Both the position numbers and the translations under genes were made by a program. Positions 43,224 through 51,013 of a stretch of DNA of 64,000 nucleotides are shown one piece after another. The DNA is from an uncultured Bacteroidia bacterium (GTDB lineage: Bacteria > Bacteroidota > Bacteroidia > Bacteroidales > UBA932): the NCBI GenBank assembly GCA_902762435.1, contig CACWOH010000002.1, positions 1 through 64,000 of the forward strand, given 5' to 3'. The stretch's first letter is position 1; the number at the start of each line of letters is the position of its first letter. Below the pieces are notes generated by a model. That model was not told where the DNA came from. It was given only the letters and a program-made list of their open reading frames with translations, and ran no database searches.

Positions 43224-43925
43224 ATGAACAAAGTAGTCAAAATTCTCGTGGAGGTCCTCCTGCTGGCAGCCATCGCCGGTCTGGCCTATCTGCTGTACAG
43301 CAGCATCATGCAGCCCGTCAACTTCAACAAGGAGAAAGCCAGCCGCCAGGCCGTTGCGGTCCAGCGCCTGAAGGACATCCGTACCCTGCAGGTGGCCCAC
43401 AAGTCCGTCACCGGCAAGTTCAACTCCTCGATTGATTCCCTCAAGCAGTTCTACGAGACCGGCACGATGGACATCGTGATGCAGATCGGCTCCATGGACG
43501 ACTCCCTCGCCGTGGCCAACACCGACGCCATCAAGAAAGCCAACCGGAAACTCAAACCCGAACAGATCACCGAAAAGCTCGCCGAAGCCTACGCCGCCGG
43601 ACAGAAGGTCGTGTATTCCCACACCACCAAGATCGCGGTCCGCGACACCCTCTTCAACGGCCGTCAGGACTTCTGCATCGACTCCCTCAAGTATATCCCG
43701 TTCTCCGGCAAGGAGCCCATCCAGATGGAAGCTACCACCAAGATGGTGTCCGGCGTGCCCGTTCCGCTGTTCGAGGCCCGCATTCCCTGGAAGTCCCTCC
43801 TCAAGGGCATGAACAACCAGCTCCGCATCAACCTCGACGCCGAGAGCCGCGACATGAACCGCTATGAGGGCCTGCAGGTCGGTTCCATCACCGCCCCGAA
43901 CAACAACGCAGGCAACTGGGAGTAG
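43224..43925 (+). CDS. Single-pass membrane protein of unknown function
   Basis: 233 aa from the ATG at 43224 (MNKVVKILVEVLLLAAIAG). One N-terminal transmembrane helix (~6-27) with a short cytoplasmic tail, then a ~200-residue periplasmic region. The latter starts with a helical stretch (NKEKASRQAVAVQRLKDIRTLQVAH) reminiscent of pilin-like or bitopic division proteins, and ends in beta-rich sequence and an Asn-rich tail. I do not recognise an enzyme. Similar proteins are annotated as hypothetical in Bacteroidales. It leads a unit in which DUF3822 (1-base overlap) and rsmD follow. Confidence 0.75.
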   Translation: MNKVVKILVEVLLLAAIAGLAYLLYSSIMQPVNFNKEKASRQAVAVQRLKDIRTLQVAHKSVTGKFNSSIDSLKQFYETGTMDIVMQIGSMDDSLAVANTDAIKKANRKLKPEQITEKLAEAYAAGQKVVYSHTTKIAVRDTLFNGRQDFCIDSLKYIPFSGKEPIQMEATTKMVSGVPVPLFEARIPWKSLLKGMNNQLRINLDAESRDMNRYEGLQVGSITAPNNNAGNWE

Positions 43926-44383
43926 TGTTCACCCTCGTCCCGTCCCATTTCTTCGATCCTGCCACCGCACGGGAAGCACTCTGTGAAGTGGCGCAGCTCA
44001 AGGACGGGGACGCGGTCGAATACATAGAAATACCGCAATACGATGCTGTCCTCGTCTATGCACAAGACGGGGACAGCGCCGTTTCGGACCGGCCCGAGAT
44101 CTTCCGCATCCTGACGCGGCTGCCGGACTGTCCGGAATACAACAAGATCCTGTGCAGCCAGCTGGACGGCCGGCTGTACCTGGCCGTCGCCCAGGGCAAG
44201 AACCTGCTGCTTGCCAACAGTTTCCCCGCCCGGGACTTCACCACCGCCGAGTATTACATCTTCCTCGCGCTGAACTCGCTCCAGCTGAACCCGGAGATTT
44301 CCACCGTCTGCTTCCTGACGCCGCTGGACGCCGAGGACGAGATGTCGCTGTACCGCTATTTCAAGGCGGTGGAAAAGCTATGA
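43925..44383 (+). CDS. DUF3822-like protein, short form
   Basis: 152 aa starting at a GTG that overlaps the previous stop (TAGTG). Recognisable as DUF3822 from its place directly before rsmD and from segments such as LVPSHFFDP, VLVYA, CQLDGRLYLAVAQGKNLLLANSF, TAEYYIFLALNSLQLNP and VCFLTPL. As I recall them, DUF3822 proteins are ~250-270 aa with two actin-like halves; this one seems to keep only the second half. Function unknown. Its stop overlaps the rsmD start (ATGA). Confidence 0.65.
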   Translation: MFTLVPSHFFDPATAREALCEVAQLKDGDAVEYIEIPQYDAVLVYAQDGDSAVSDRPEIFRILTRLPDCPEYNKILCSQLDGRLYLAVAQGKNLLLANSFPARDFTTAEYYIFLALNSLQLNPEISTVCFLTPLDAEDEMSLYRYFKAVEKL

Positions 44384-44913
44384 GGATCATCGGCGGCCGC
44401 CTCAAGGGCAAGACCATCCAGCCCCCGATGGGCTATGGCGCCCGGCCCACCACGGATTTCGCGCGGGAGGGCCTGTTCAATATCCTGAACAACGAATACG
44501 AATTCGAAGACCTCCGCGTACTCGACCTGTTCGGCGGCACGGGATCCGTCGCCTTCGAGTTCGCTTCGCGCGGGGCTGCGCGCGTTTATAGTGTGGAGAT
44601 GAACCGCGACCACGCCGCCTTCATCCGCCGCGAGGCCGCCCGGCTCGGCCTGGACAACGTCACGGCCGTCCACGCCAACGTCTTCGACTTCCTGCCCATC
44701 TGCCGCGAAAAGTTCGACATCATCTTCGCCGATCCTCCGTATGCCCTGGAAGGCCTGGAGTCCATCCCGGACAAGGTCCTGTCCCGCGACCTGCTCCATC
44801 CCGGGTGCTACTTCATCCTGGAGCACGGCGGCGAACACAGCTTCACGGGACACCCCCTCTTCAAGAAGGAAAAGGTTTACGGACGCGTGCATTTCAGTTT
44901 CTTCGAAAAATAG
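44380..44913 (+). CDS. rsmD: 16S rRNA (guanine(966)-N(2))-methyltransferase RsmD
   Basis: 177 aa from the ATG at 44380, overlapping the DUF3822 stop. Family pattern: MRIIGGRLKGKTI, RPTTDFAREGLFNIL, the SAM loop LDLFGGTGSVAFEFASRG, and the catalytic ADPPY. It methylates G966 of 16S rRNA (E. coli numbering) in assembled small subunits. The frame is open further upstream, but that part is antiphase to DUF3822. Confidence 0.95.
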   Translation: MRIIGGRLKGKTIQPPMGYGARPTTDFAREGLFNILNNEYEFEDLRVLDLFGGTGSVAFEFASRGAARVYSVEMNRDHAAFIRREAARLGLDNVTAVHANVFDFLPICREKFDIIFADPPYALEGLESIPDKVLSRDLLHPGCYFILEHGGEHSFTGHPLFKKEKVYGRVHFSFFEK

Positions 44914-44923
44914 ACGGACCGGT

Positions 44924-44957
44924 TGCAACAATCCGGTTCGTTCTGCGTTATATAGAC
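44924..44957 (+). promoter_or_regulatory. Putative ECF-sigma-dependent (autoregulatory) promoter
   Basis: TGCAAC (44924-44929), a 16-base spacer, CGTTATATAGA (44946-44957), 13 bases before the sigma gene. It does not look like TTTG/TAnnTTTG, and resembles self-recognised ECF promoters with an AAC-containing -35. The -35 part lies in a small inverted repeat (GGACCGG/CCGGTTC). Confidence 0.4.
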
Positions 44958-44970
44958 GGAACGAGAAGAA

Positions 44971-45465
44971 ATGACACGTCAGGAGATCAGCGAATTCTAC
45001 CGGGAACACCACCGAAGGCTGTACAACATCAGCCTGCGCATCCTCCGGGATTCCGGAGAAGCCGAGGAGGTGATGCAGGACACGCTGCTGAAATTCCTGT
45101 CCGCTCCCGACGGGTTCGACTCTCCCGCCCGGGTGTCCGCCTGGCTGGCACGCACCTGCATCCGCGCCTCCATCGACCGGCTGCGCCGGCGGCAGCGGCG
45201 GGACCTCTTTCTGAAAGACTATGCCCTGCAGGAAGAGACGCTCACGCCCGAAGAAGAGCCGGACGGGGCCCTGCCGGACATCACGCAGGTCCGCAAGGCG
45301 ATGGACGCGCTGCCGGAACCCTACCGGCTGGTGCTGGACCTCGTGCTCGTCGAGGGCCTGGACTACGGCGAGATCGCCGCCCTGACCGGAAGGAAGGAAA
45401 CGACGCTGCGGTCCCTGTACGCCCGGGGCCGGTGCAAACTGATTGAAATGCTGAAAAAGATATGA
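44971..45465 (+). CDS. ECF-type RNA polymerase sigma factor
   Basis: 164 aa. Region 2 is at ~6-75 (FYREHHRRLYNISLRILRDSGEAEEVMQDTLLKFL) and region 4 at ~105-160 (MDALPEPYRLVLDLVLVEGLDYGEIAALTGRKETTLRSLYARGRCKL), with no region 3, as in extracytoplasmic-function sigma factors. Its stop overlaps the next start by 4 bases (ATGA); the next gene encodes a small single-pass protein in the usual anti-sigma position. The upstream element at 44924-44957 may be its own target promoter. Confidence 0.92.
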   Translation: MTRQEISEFYREHHRRLYNISLRILRDSGEAEEVMQDTLLKFLSAPDGFDSPARVSAWLARTCIRASIDRLRRRQRRDLFLKDYALQEETLTPEEEPDGALPDITQVRKAMDALPEPYRLVLDLVLVEGLDYGEIAALTGRKETTLRSLYARGRCKLIEMLKKI

Positions 45466-45917
45466 ACGATCTGGAACAATACATCCGCGACCACGCGGTG
45501 CAGTTCGATTCGGAGACGCCCGCTCCCGGCCACGAAGAACGCTTCCTGGCCCGGCTGGATGCCGCCGGCAGCCCCCGTCCCCGGCCGGCAGCCCTTTTCC
45601 GCCGGCCCGCCGTCCGGGCGTTCGCCCTGGCCGCTGCCGCCATCGCCCTGCTGCTGGTCCTCCGCCCGGGCGACCCTTTCCGCGGAACCGGGAACGATCC
45701 GCAGAAGATCTATCTCGCCTATATGGACCGGGTGGCCGAGCTCTACCGGAGGCCCAGCACGGACAGTGAAACGCGGGACGCCATCCTGGCCGGCATCACG
45801 GAAGAAGAGGATCCCCTCTTCCTGCAGATTCCCGAAGAACTTTCCGCCCGCGAACGCGGACGTATCCTCAAAGAGTATTATGGCCGCATGCTCGCGGCAG
45901 CCGGAAAAATCAGATAA
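45462..45917 (+). CDS. Putative anti-sigma factor, single-pass membrane protein
   Basis: 151 aa: an N-terminal ~45-residue cytoplasmic part (MNDLEQYIRDHAVQFDSETPAPGHEERFLARL) resembling the helical N-termini of FecR/RskA-like and DUF3379-like anti-sigma proteins. One transmembrane helix at ~52-68, then a helical periplasmic region (KIYLAYMDRVAELYRR). It lacks a clear zinc-binding HxxxCxxC motif. The anti-sigma role is inferred from the overlap with the sigma gene. The DUF2807 gene follows after 11 bases. Confidence 0.7.
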   Translation: MNDLEQYIRDHAVQFDSETPAPGHEERFLARLDAAGSPRPRPAALFRRPAVRAFALAAAAIALLLVLRPGDPFRGTGNDPQKIYLAYMDRVAELYRRPSTDSETRDAILAGITEEEDPLFLQIPEELSARERGRILKEYYGRMLAAAGKIR

Positions 45918-45928
45918 CAACAACAGAT

Positions 45929-46855
45929 ATGAAACGCTTTCTCACCCTCCTTGCGGCGGTCCTGGTCGCCGCCCTTCCCACCCTCCGGGCTGCGGATTAC
46001 GAACCCACGGCAGCATCCCGCGACAGCCGGGAGTACCAGCTGCGCGGCTTCGACGGACTCAACATCGGCTGGACCTATAAAGTGGAACTGAGCTGCGCCA
46101 GCCGCTACGGCGTAACCGTAGAAGCGCCGGATTTCATCTTTCCCTACCTGAAGGTCGAAGTCCGGAACGGGATCCTCGTGCTGGACACGAAGGAACTGCC
46201 CCGGGACATCCGCCGGAAAATCGAGGCGCTCTCCCGTTCCGGGGAGATCCGCGCCACCGTCTCGATGCCCGAACTGACCACCCTTTCGATGTCCGGTGCC
46301 TCTCAGCTGACCACCCAGGACGAATTCCGGCACCGGAACGACCACTTCTCGATGCACCTCAGCGGCGCGACCAACGTCCGCGGACTTTCCGTCAAGGCCG
46401 TGGAGGCGGTCATCGAATGCAGCGGTGCCGCGAAATTCAATGTCACGGGCGAATTCGACCGCGTGGACCTGGAACTGTCCGGCGCCGTGAACGGAACGCT
46501 CGCCGCGTCTCCGAAAATGTCGCAGCTGGAACTGTCGGGAGCGGTCAAGCTCTTCTGGAAAGGCAACCTGGGAAAGACGGAGATCCAAGCGGCAGGAGCC
46601 GTCTCCGCCGAGATCGAGGGGGCCGTCAACGAATTGAAGCTGGACGGATCCGGCGCCGCGAAGGTCAACACGGCCAAGGCCCCGTCCCGCAACGCCGACA
46701 TCCGGCTGTCCGGAGCGGCCAAATGCGAAATCGATGTACGGGAATCCCTGAACGTCAGCCTGTCCGGCGCCACCACCTGCCGCTACCACGCATCGGACCG
46801 CCTGCGCATCTCCACGCAGAGCATCTCCCGCGGCTCCTCCCTCACGCGTTTCTAG
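45929..46855 (+). CDS. DUF2807 (GIN domain) secreted beta-helix protein
   Basis: 308 aa with a signal peptide (LAAVLVAALPTLRAAD). The rest is a DUF2807/GIN domain: repeating short beta-strands with the recurrent LSGA/CSGAAK/GSGAAKV turn, for example SMSGASQL, HLSGATNV, ECSGAAKF, ELSGAVNG, DGSGAAKV, RLSGAAKC and SLSGATTC, which suggests a right-handed parallel beta-helix. The N-terminal start (YQLRGFDGLNIGWTYKVELSCA) fits the family. Function unknown; in Bacteroidetes DUF2807 genes often sit with ECF sigma/anti-sigma pairs or PspC-like regulators, so it is probably envelope-stress related. Confidence 0.9.
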   Translation: MKRFLTLLAAVLVAALPTLRAADYEPTAASRDSREYQLRGFDGLNIGWTYKVELSCASRYGVTVEAPDFIFPYLKVEVRNGILVLDTKELPRDIRRKIEALSRSGEIRATVSMPELTTLSMSGASQLTTQDEFRHRNDHFSMHLSGATNVRGLSVKAVEAVIECSGAAKFNVTGEFDRVDLELSGAVNGTLAASPKMSQLELSGAVKLFWKGNLGKTEIQAAGAVSAEIEGAVNELKLDGSGAAKVNTAKAPSRNADIRLSGAAKCEIDVRESLNVSLSGATTCRYHASDRLRISTQSISRGSSLTRF

Positions 46856-46858
46856 ACG

Positions 46859-47644
46859 CTACTGGGGCTTGATGCGGCGGACGAGACGGGCGCAGAGGCC
46901 GGGGAAGAACCGCTTGATATAGACCATCGTCAGTTCTCCGGCACCCACCAGCACTTCGCGTCTGCCGCGGTCGATGGCACGCACGATGGTCTTGGCAGCC
47001 CGCTCCGGAGAGATGCCGCCGGCCTGGCCGGGGTCCATCTGCCCGTGGGGCTTGCCGCCCTTGTCCAGGGCGCTCATCGAGATGGCGGTCTGCACCCGGC
47101 CGGGGCAGACGATCGTTACCCGGATTCCGCGATGGTAATACTCCGCCTGCAGCGTCTCGAAGAAGCCGTACACGGCGAACTTGGCGGAACAGTAGGCGCT
47201 CCGGAGCGGGAATCCGAACTTGCCGGAAATGGACGAAGTCACGGCGATGTGCCCGCCCCCCTGCGCAAGCATCCGGGGCAGGACGCAGCGGGCGATGGTT
47301 TCCGGCGCGAAGAAGTCGATCTCCATGATCTTGCGGACCATGGCATCGGACGTATCCTCCACCAGCGTACGCTGGCTGATGCCGGCATTGCAATAGACGA
47401 CGTCCAGTCCGCCGAAGGCGTTCCAGGCGGACTCGCAGAGCGCCGGAAGGCCGGCGGACTCGCTGAAATCGAACGGAAGCTCCGCGACGCCGGCGGCACC
47501 GGCATCGCGGCATTTTCCGGCGGCCGCATCCAGTTCGCCTCCGGGCAGCGCCGTCAGCACCAACTGCGCGCCCCGGGCGGCATAGCGCAGGGCGCAGGCC
47601 AGCCCGATGCCGGAGGATGCGCCTGTAATCCAGACTTTCTGCAT
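46859..47644 (-). CDS. Short-chain dehydrogenase/reductase
   Basis: 261-aa classical SDR. Cofactor loop TGASSGIG at ~6-13, NAG as YCNAGIS, catalytic Ser in VTSSISGKFG, and Tyr/Lys in YCSAKFAVYG. A Pro-Gly motif follows (CPGRVQTAIS). An NADP preference is likely, because the loop after beta-2 lacks an Asp, but this is weak. Last gene of the ackA-pta-VOC-SDR operon, one base after the VOC gene. The substrate is unknown. The C-terminal ~45 residues contain a hydrophobic/basic tail (YIKRFFPGLCARLVRRIK) that may touch the membrane. Confidence 0.92.
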   Translation of the reverse strand: MQKVWITGASSGIGLACALRYAARGAQLVLTALPGGELDAAAGKCRDAGAAGVAELPFDFSESAGLPALCESAWNAFGGLDVVYCNAGISQRTLVEDTSDAMVRKIMEIDFFAPETIARCVLPRMLAQGGGHIAVTSSISGKFGFPLRSAYCSAKFAVYGFFETLQAEYYHRGIRVTIVCPGRVQTAISMSALDKGGKPHGQMDPGQAGGISPERAAKTIVRAIDRGRREVLVGAGELTMVYIKRFFPGLCARLVRRIKPQ

Positions 47645-47645
47645 A

Positions 47646-48707
47646 TCAGGGACGGGGTTTCTGACGGGACACCAGGCCCATCATCCGGAACAGGAACTTC
47701 GGAAGCGGCTTGGACGGGTCCCGTTTTTCCATATCGATGAACCAGCCCAGTTTCTTCACCACCGGGATCTTGTACGTCTCCACGAACTCGAGCAGCGTCC
47801 CGTCGGGATCTTCGATATAGGAGAAACGCCCGGAGGCGTCGCCCATGTCGAAACGCTCCCCGTCCGGGCAGCTGTCCACCGTGAACGGATGGCCCTTTGC
47901 GGCGCAGAACGCCTTGAATTCATCCATCTGCGTCACGTCGAAGCAGACCTGGATGAAGCCGGGGTCGCCCCAGAAACGCCCCTCGAAGACCTTGCGCGGG
48001 GTGTAGTCCAGCGCCTGGACGAGTTCGAGTGTGCTCGGGCCGAACAGGTCGGCGAAAGCGCCGGTGAAAGGCGCGTGCCCCAGCAGGACGCGGCGGCAGC
48101 GCCGCTCCCCGCCGGGCAGGAAACCGCTGCCGTCGAAGGGGCCCTCGGTGTCGCTCAGGACCCGGTCATAGCCCAGGATGTCCGCGTAGAAACGCAGGGA
48201 CCGTTCCATATCGCTCACGCCGATGACGGCGCCGGTCAGGCCGCCGGCATTCCGTTTCTCGTCGATGAAGACGTCCTTGCGCTCCACGGCCTGGAACCAG
48301 TTGCCGTAAAGGTCCTTCACCCAGAAGAAGGGCGTCCCGTCCGCAAGCGTCCCGAGGGGGCCGCAGTCCTTCCACTTCGCGGAGAGTTCCCGGTGGAAGG
48401 CGGCCGCGTCGCGGCACTTCAGCCTGGCGGCCAGGATGCCCAGGTCGCCCACGGACACTTCGAAGGGACAGGGCTGGGGCTTGCGCTCCGAGAACTGCCA
48501 GATCTCGTAGCCGGACCCGCCCTGCAGGTTCACGGCGATGCAGGCGTGGCGTTTCTGCGCACGCCCCCCGGTATAGGGGAGCATGCGCTCGGCCACGGTA
48601 TCGTCTTCCAGGATTTTGACATCGGCGCCGAACATTTCGATGAACCAGTTCCAGGATTTCCTGAAATCCGCGGTTCCTACGCCGATCTGCTGTATTCCGG
48701 TGATCAT
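47646..48707 (-). CDS. VOC (glyoxalase/dioxygenase) superfamily protein, two domains
   Basis: 353 aa with two vicinal-oxygen-chelate regions: ~1-130 (QQIGVGTADFRKSWNWFIEMFG; ACIAVNL; FWVKDLYGNWFQ) and ~150-320 (AVIGVSDMERSLRFYADILGYDRV; IQVCFDV; IEDPDGTLLEFVE). In the second domain the C-terminal Glu of LLEFVE occupies the usual metal-ligand position. VOC enzymes include lyases, epimerases and dioxygenases; none can be chosen here. The start overlaps the pta stop by 4 bases. Confidence 0.85.
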   Translation of the reverse strand: MITGIQQIGVGTADFRKSWNWFIEMFGADVKILEDDTVAERMLPYTGGRAQKRHACIAVNLQGGSGYEIWQFSERKPQPCPFEVSVGDLGILAARLKCRDAAAFHRELSAKWKDCGPLGTLADGTPFFWVKDLYGNWFQAVERKDVFIDEKRNAGGLTGAVIGVSDMERSLRFYADILGYDRVLSDTEGPFDGSGFLPGGERRCRRVLLGHAPFTGAFADLFGPSTLELVQALDYTPRKVFEGRFWGDPGFIQVCFDVTQMDEFKAFCAAKGHPFTVDSCPDGERFDMGDASGRFSYIEDPDGTLLEFVETYKIPVVKKLGWFIDMEKRDPSKPLPKFLFRMMGLVSRQKPRP

Positions 48708-49711
48708 TTCGCGTCCATTGCCTGGCAGGCGGTGATGGCGATCATCTTGTACACGTCATCCACGCTGCAGCCGCGGCTCAGGTCGTTGACCGGCCGGGCG
48801 ATACCCTGGAGGATGGGACCGATGGCATCGGCCTCGCCCAGGCGCTGGACCAGCTTGTACGCGATGTTGCCGACCTCGAGGTTCGGGAACACGAGCACAT
48901 TGGCGTTGCCGGCGATCTCGGAGCCGGGGGCCTTCTTCTTGCCCACGGACGGCACCAGGGCGGCGTCCGCCTGCAGTTCACCGTCGACCTTCAGATCCGG
49001 ATCCAGCTCCTTCGCAAGCGCGGTGGCCTCGACCACCTTGTCCACGACTTCGTGCTTCGCGGAGCCCTTGGTGGAGAAAGACAGCATCGCCACGCGCGGA
49101 TCGGTGAAGCCGGCCACGCTCCGGGCGGTCTGTGCCGTGCACACGGCGATCTGGGCCAACTGGGAGGCGTCCGGGGCCGGGGTCACCGCCACGTCGCCGA
49201 TCACGAGCACGCCGTTCTCACCGTACTGCGGGGTCTTGGTGATCATCAGCATCGCGCCGCTCACGCAGGTGATGCCGGGGGCGCACTTGATGATCTGGAG
49301 GGCCGGGCGGAGGGTCTCGCCGGTGGTGGAGAGGGCGCCGCTGATCTGTCCGTCGGCGTCGCCGCTCTTGATGATGAGGCAGCCGAAGTAGAGCGGATCG
49401 AGGACGGTCTTGCGGGCCACTTCGATCGTCATGCCCTTCTTCTGGCGGAGCTGGAAGAGCAGCTGGGCGTACTCCTCGGTCTTCTCGCTGGTTTCGGGGT
49501 CGATGATGGTGGCCTGCGCGATGTGCTTCAGGCCGAGCTGCTCCGCATAGGCGAGCACTTTCTCGCGGTTGCCGATCAGGATGATGTCGGCGAGGCCGTC
49601 CGCGATGGCGCGGTCGGCTGCGGTGATGGTGCGCTCCTCGAAGGATTCCGGGAGCACGATGCGCTGCCGGTTGGACCGGGCGCGCGCAACAATCTGGTCG
49701 ATGAGGGACAT
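48704..49711 (-). CDS. pta: Phosphate acetyltransferase
   Basis: 335 aa, the short single-domain form without the N-terminal regulatory domain. The start was taken as the ATG at 49711 (MSLIDQIVARARSNRQRIVLPE), because the earlier one would overlap ackA. Family motifs are RTITAADRAIADGLADIILIGN and KCAPGITCVSGAMLM. Near the C-terminus is VLVFPNLEVGNIAYKLVQRLG. It converts acetyl-CoA to acetyl phosphate, which AckA uses to make ATP and acetate. It lies 10 bases after ackA and is coupled to the VOC gene. Confidence 0.95.
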   Translation of the reverse strand: MSLIDQIVARARSNRQRIVLPESFEERTITAADRAIADGLADIILIGNREKVLAYAEQLGLKHIAQATIIDPETSEKTEEYAQLLFQLRQKKGMTIEVARKTVLDPLYFGCLIIKSGDADGQISGALSTTGETLRPALQIIKCAPGITCVSGAMLMITKTPQYGENGVLVIGDVAVTPAPDASQLAQIAVCTAQTARSVAGFTDPRVAMLSFSTKGSAKHEVVDKVVEATALAKELDPDLKVDGELQADAALVPSVGKKKAPGSEIAGNANVLVFPNLEVGNIAYKLVQRLGEADAIGPILQGIARPVNDLSRGCSVDDVYKMIAITACQAMDAK

Positions 49712-49721
49712 ATCAGTGTGG

Positions 49722-50939
49722 TTAGTTTTCAAGGTCGGATACGATGTGCATGGTGTCGCGGGCGATCACCAGTTCCTCGTTGGTCGGGATGAGGGCTACC
49801 TTCACGGTGGAATCCGGCGTGGAGAGGATGGTCTCGCTGCCGCGGGCGGCGTCGTTCACCTCCGGGTCGATCTTCACGCCCATGAAGGACAGGTTCTCGC
49901 AGACGTGGCGGCGCAGGCGCGGGTTGTTCTCGCCGATGCCGGCCGTGAACACGATGAGGTCCACGCCGTCCATCTCCGCGATGTAGGCGCCGACGTTCTT
50001 GATGGTGTCGTAGGTGAGCTTCTTGAGCACGATCTTGGCGCGCACGTCGCCCGCCTTCGCCGCCGCGTCCATGTCGCGGAGGTCGGAGCTCTTGCCGGAC
50101 AGGCCGAGGAAGCCGCTCTTCTTGTTCATCACGGTTGTCATCTCGTCCGGCGTCAGGTTCTCCTTCTTCATGATATAGGGGACGATGTTGGCGTCGATGT
50201 TGCCGCAGCGGGTGCCCATGATCATGCCTTCGAGCGGGGTGAAGCCCATCGATGTGTCCACCACCTTGCCGTCCTTGATGGCCGTCACGGAACTGCCGTT
50301 GCCGAGGTGGCAGGTGATGATCTTGGAGTGCGCCAGGTCCAGGCCGGCGAGCTTGGCTCCGCGCTGGGAGACGTACTGGTGCGAGGTGCCGTGGGCGCCG
50401 TAGCGGCGGACCCGGTACTTCTGGTAGTATTCGTAGGGAAGGGCGTACATATAGGCGTACGGCTCCATCGTCTGGTGGAAGGCGGTGTCGAAGGTCACGA
50501 CCTGGGGCACGTCGGGAAGCACGTGGGAGATGGCTTCGATGCCGAGCAGGTGGGCCGGGTTGTGCAGCGGGGCGAAGTCGCAGCAGATGCCGATCTTCTC
50601 CAGGACGTCATCGTTGACGAGGGTGCTGCCCGAGAAGAAGTCGGCGCCCTGCACGATGCGGTGGCCGACCGCCTCGATGTCGTCGAAACTGGACAGCACG
50701 CCGTGCACGGGATCCACCAGGGCGTCCAGCACGAGCTTCATGCCCACCTTGTGGTCGGGAATGGGAAGGGTCGCCGTGTACGGCTCCTTGCCGGTCGGTT
50801 TATGGGTGATGCAGCCCTCGGGCAGGCCGATCTTTTCGACCAGGCCTTTGGCCAGCAGGTCATAGACGTCGTCGTTCTTCATGTCGAGAAGCTGGTACTT
50901 CACGGAAGAACTGCCGCAGTTGATTACAAGGATGATCAT
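49722..50939 (-). CDS. ackA: Acetate kinase
   Basis: 405 aa from the ATG at 50939 (MIILVINCGSSSVKYQLL); upstream in-frame residues fall in the leader. ASKHA-fold motifs: VINCGSSSVKY, VVTFDTAFHQTM, RYGAHGTSHQYV, HLGNGSS and FTAGIGENNP. It makes ATP from acetyl phosphate, the main energy-conserving step of acetate fermentation. It leads the ackA-pta-VOC-SDR operon from a consensus promoter at 50970-51001. Confidence 0.97.
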   Translation of the reverse strand: MIILVINCGSSSVKYQLLDMKNDDVYDLLAKGLVEKIGLPEGCITHKPTGKEPYTATLPIPDHKVGMKLVLDALVDPVHGVLSSFDDIEAVGHRIVQGADFFSGSTLVNDDVLEKIGICCDFAPLHNPAHLLGIEAISHVLPDVPQVVTFDTAFHQTMEPYAYMYALPYEYYQKYRVRRYGAHGTSHQYVSQRGAKLAGLDLAHSKIITCHLGNGSSVTAIKDGKVVDTSMGFTPLEGMIMGTRCGNIDANIVPYIMKKENLTPDEMTTVMNKKSGFLGLSGKSSDLRDMDAAAKAGDVRAKIVLKKLTYDTIKNVGAYIAEMDGVDLIVFTAGIGENNPRLRRHVCENLSFMGVKIDPEVNDAARGSETILSTPDSTVKVALIPTNEELVIARDTMHIVSDLEN

Positions 50940-50969
50940 ATTTGAATGGTTTGGTTTCATTATATTGTA

Positions 50970-51001
50970 CAAATGTAAGAATTATTGCGTATTTTGGCAA
51001 A
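50970..51001 (-). promoter_or_regulatory. Promoter of the ackA-pta operon
   Basis: Minus-strand TTTG (50998-51001), 20-base spacer, TACATTTG (50970-50977), about 30 bases before the ackA ATG: full consensus. Confidence 0.82.
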
Positions 51002-51013
51002 AATTCGATTGAA

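Noticed and set aside
50942..51013. Earlier start for the ComEC-like gene at 50942
   Set aside because: The extra 24 residues would lie over the ackA promoter and have no membrane or family similarity; ATG 51014 directly precedes the first hydrophobic segment.
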